From Carthagonibacter metallireducens (GTDB lineage Bacteria > Gemmatimonadota > Gemmatimonadetes > Palauibacterales > Palauibacteraceae), in contig JAMJQQ010000084.1 in assembly GCA_023554445.1 (NCBI GenBank), positions 1 to 5,253 of the forward strand: DNA of 5,253 bases, given 5' to 3'. Below the pieces are notes generated by a model, which worked only from the letters and a program-made list of their open reading frames with translations, had not been told where the DNA came from and searched no databases. Within the stretch, counting starts at the first letter, position 1, and every line of letters begins with the position of its first letter. This document shows, one piece after another, positions 5,210-5,253 of this stretch. The translations under genes were made by a program, and so were the position numbers.

Positions 5210-5253
5210 GTGCAACAGCTCAACTATCGCCAGCTCGAGTATTTCTGGGCCGT
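5210..5253 (+). CDS. Probable LysR-family (NhaR-like) regulator, first 14 codons only
   Basis: From the GTG at 5210 the frame reads (M)-Q-Q-L-N-Y-R-Q-L-E-Y-F-W-A and then runs off the window. The pattern N-Y-x-x-L-x-Y-F-W-x-V is how NhaR-like LysR-type regulators begin, just before their winged helix-turn-helix; E. coli NhaR has a similar N-Y-x-x-L-Y-Y-F-W. The GTG is the start suggested by that alignment. The frame stays open upstream into the carbonic anhydrase gene, and no clear ribosome binding site is visible because the preceding bases belong to the hairpin. NhaR controls a Na+/H+ antiporter gene in E. coli; what this one controls cannot be told from 14 codons. The call rests on a short match, so another LysR subgroup is possible. 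Confidence 0.55.
   Translation, partial: MQQLNYRQLEYFWA

Overview
The window is GC-rich, chromosome-like DNA from a Gram-negative bacterium. Two proteins carry lipoprotein (signal peptidase II) signals and one has a signal peptidase I-type leader. All genes are densely packed, and two of them begin with GTG. The style (high GC, Ala/Pro/Glu-rich lipoprotein linkers, Na+ symporter, secreted GH13 enzyme) would fit Gemmatimonadota or a similar lineage, but this is a guess: the window has no rRNA or other phylogenetic marker.

Layout. (1) Positions 1-2179, plus strand, look like one transcription unit. It holds the 3' end of a sodium/solute symporter (SSS/SLC5 type), an exported PAP2-superfamily phosphatase-like protein overlapping it by the ATGA junction, and, 12 bases further on, an IolS/YajO-like aldo/keto reductase. 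(2) Positions 2189-4108, minus strand, hold a complete GH13 alpha-amylase-family lipoprotein, converging on the reductase with only 9 bases between the stop codons. (3) Positions 4109-4416 are non-coding, with an AT-rich core carrying three direct copies of GASAAACCA between the divergent amylase and carbonic anhydrase genes. (4) Positions 4417-5163, plus strand, hold a beta-class carbonic anhydrase made as a lipoprotein. (5) A strong hairpin at 5171-5205 is followed by the first 14 codons of what looks like an NhaR-like LysR regulator, cut by the window end.

How the genes may work together. The amylase and the carbonic anhydrase are divergent, both lipid-anchored outside the cytoplasm, and begin their mature chains almost identically (C-A-P-A-[D/E]-T-E). 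Their shared upstream region could co-regulate them. The symporter could import a solute and the reductase act on a carbonyl or sugar-derived substrate, but no substrate can be read from the sequence.

Nothing here amounts to a clearly new multi-gene system; all main genes belong to known families. The points most worth a second look are the PAP2 protein that lacks the C2 histidine, the repeat-bearing divergent promoter region, the lipid-anchored beta-carbonic anhydrase, and the hairpin just before the regulator's start codon.
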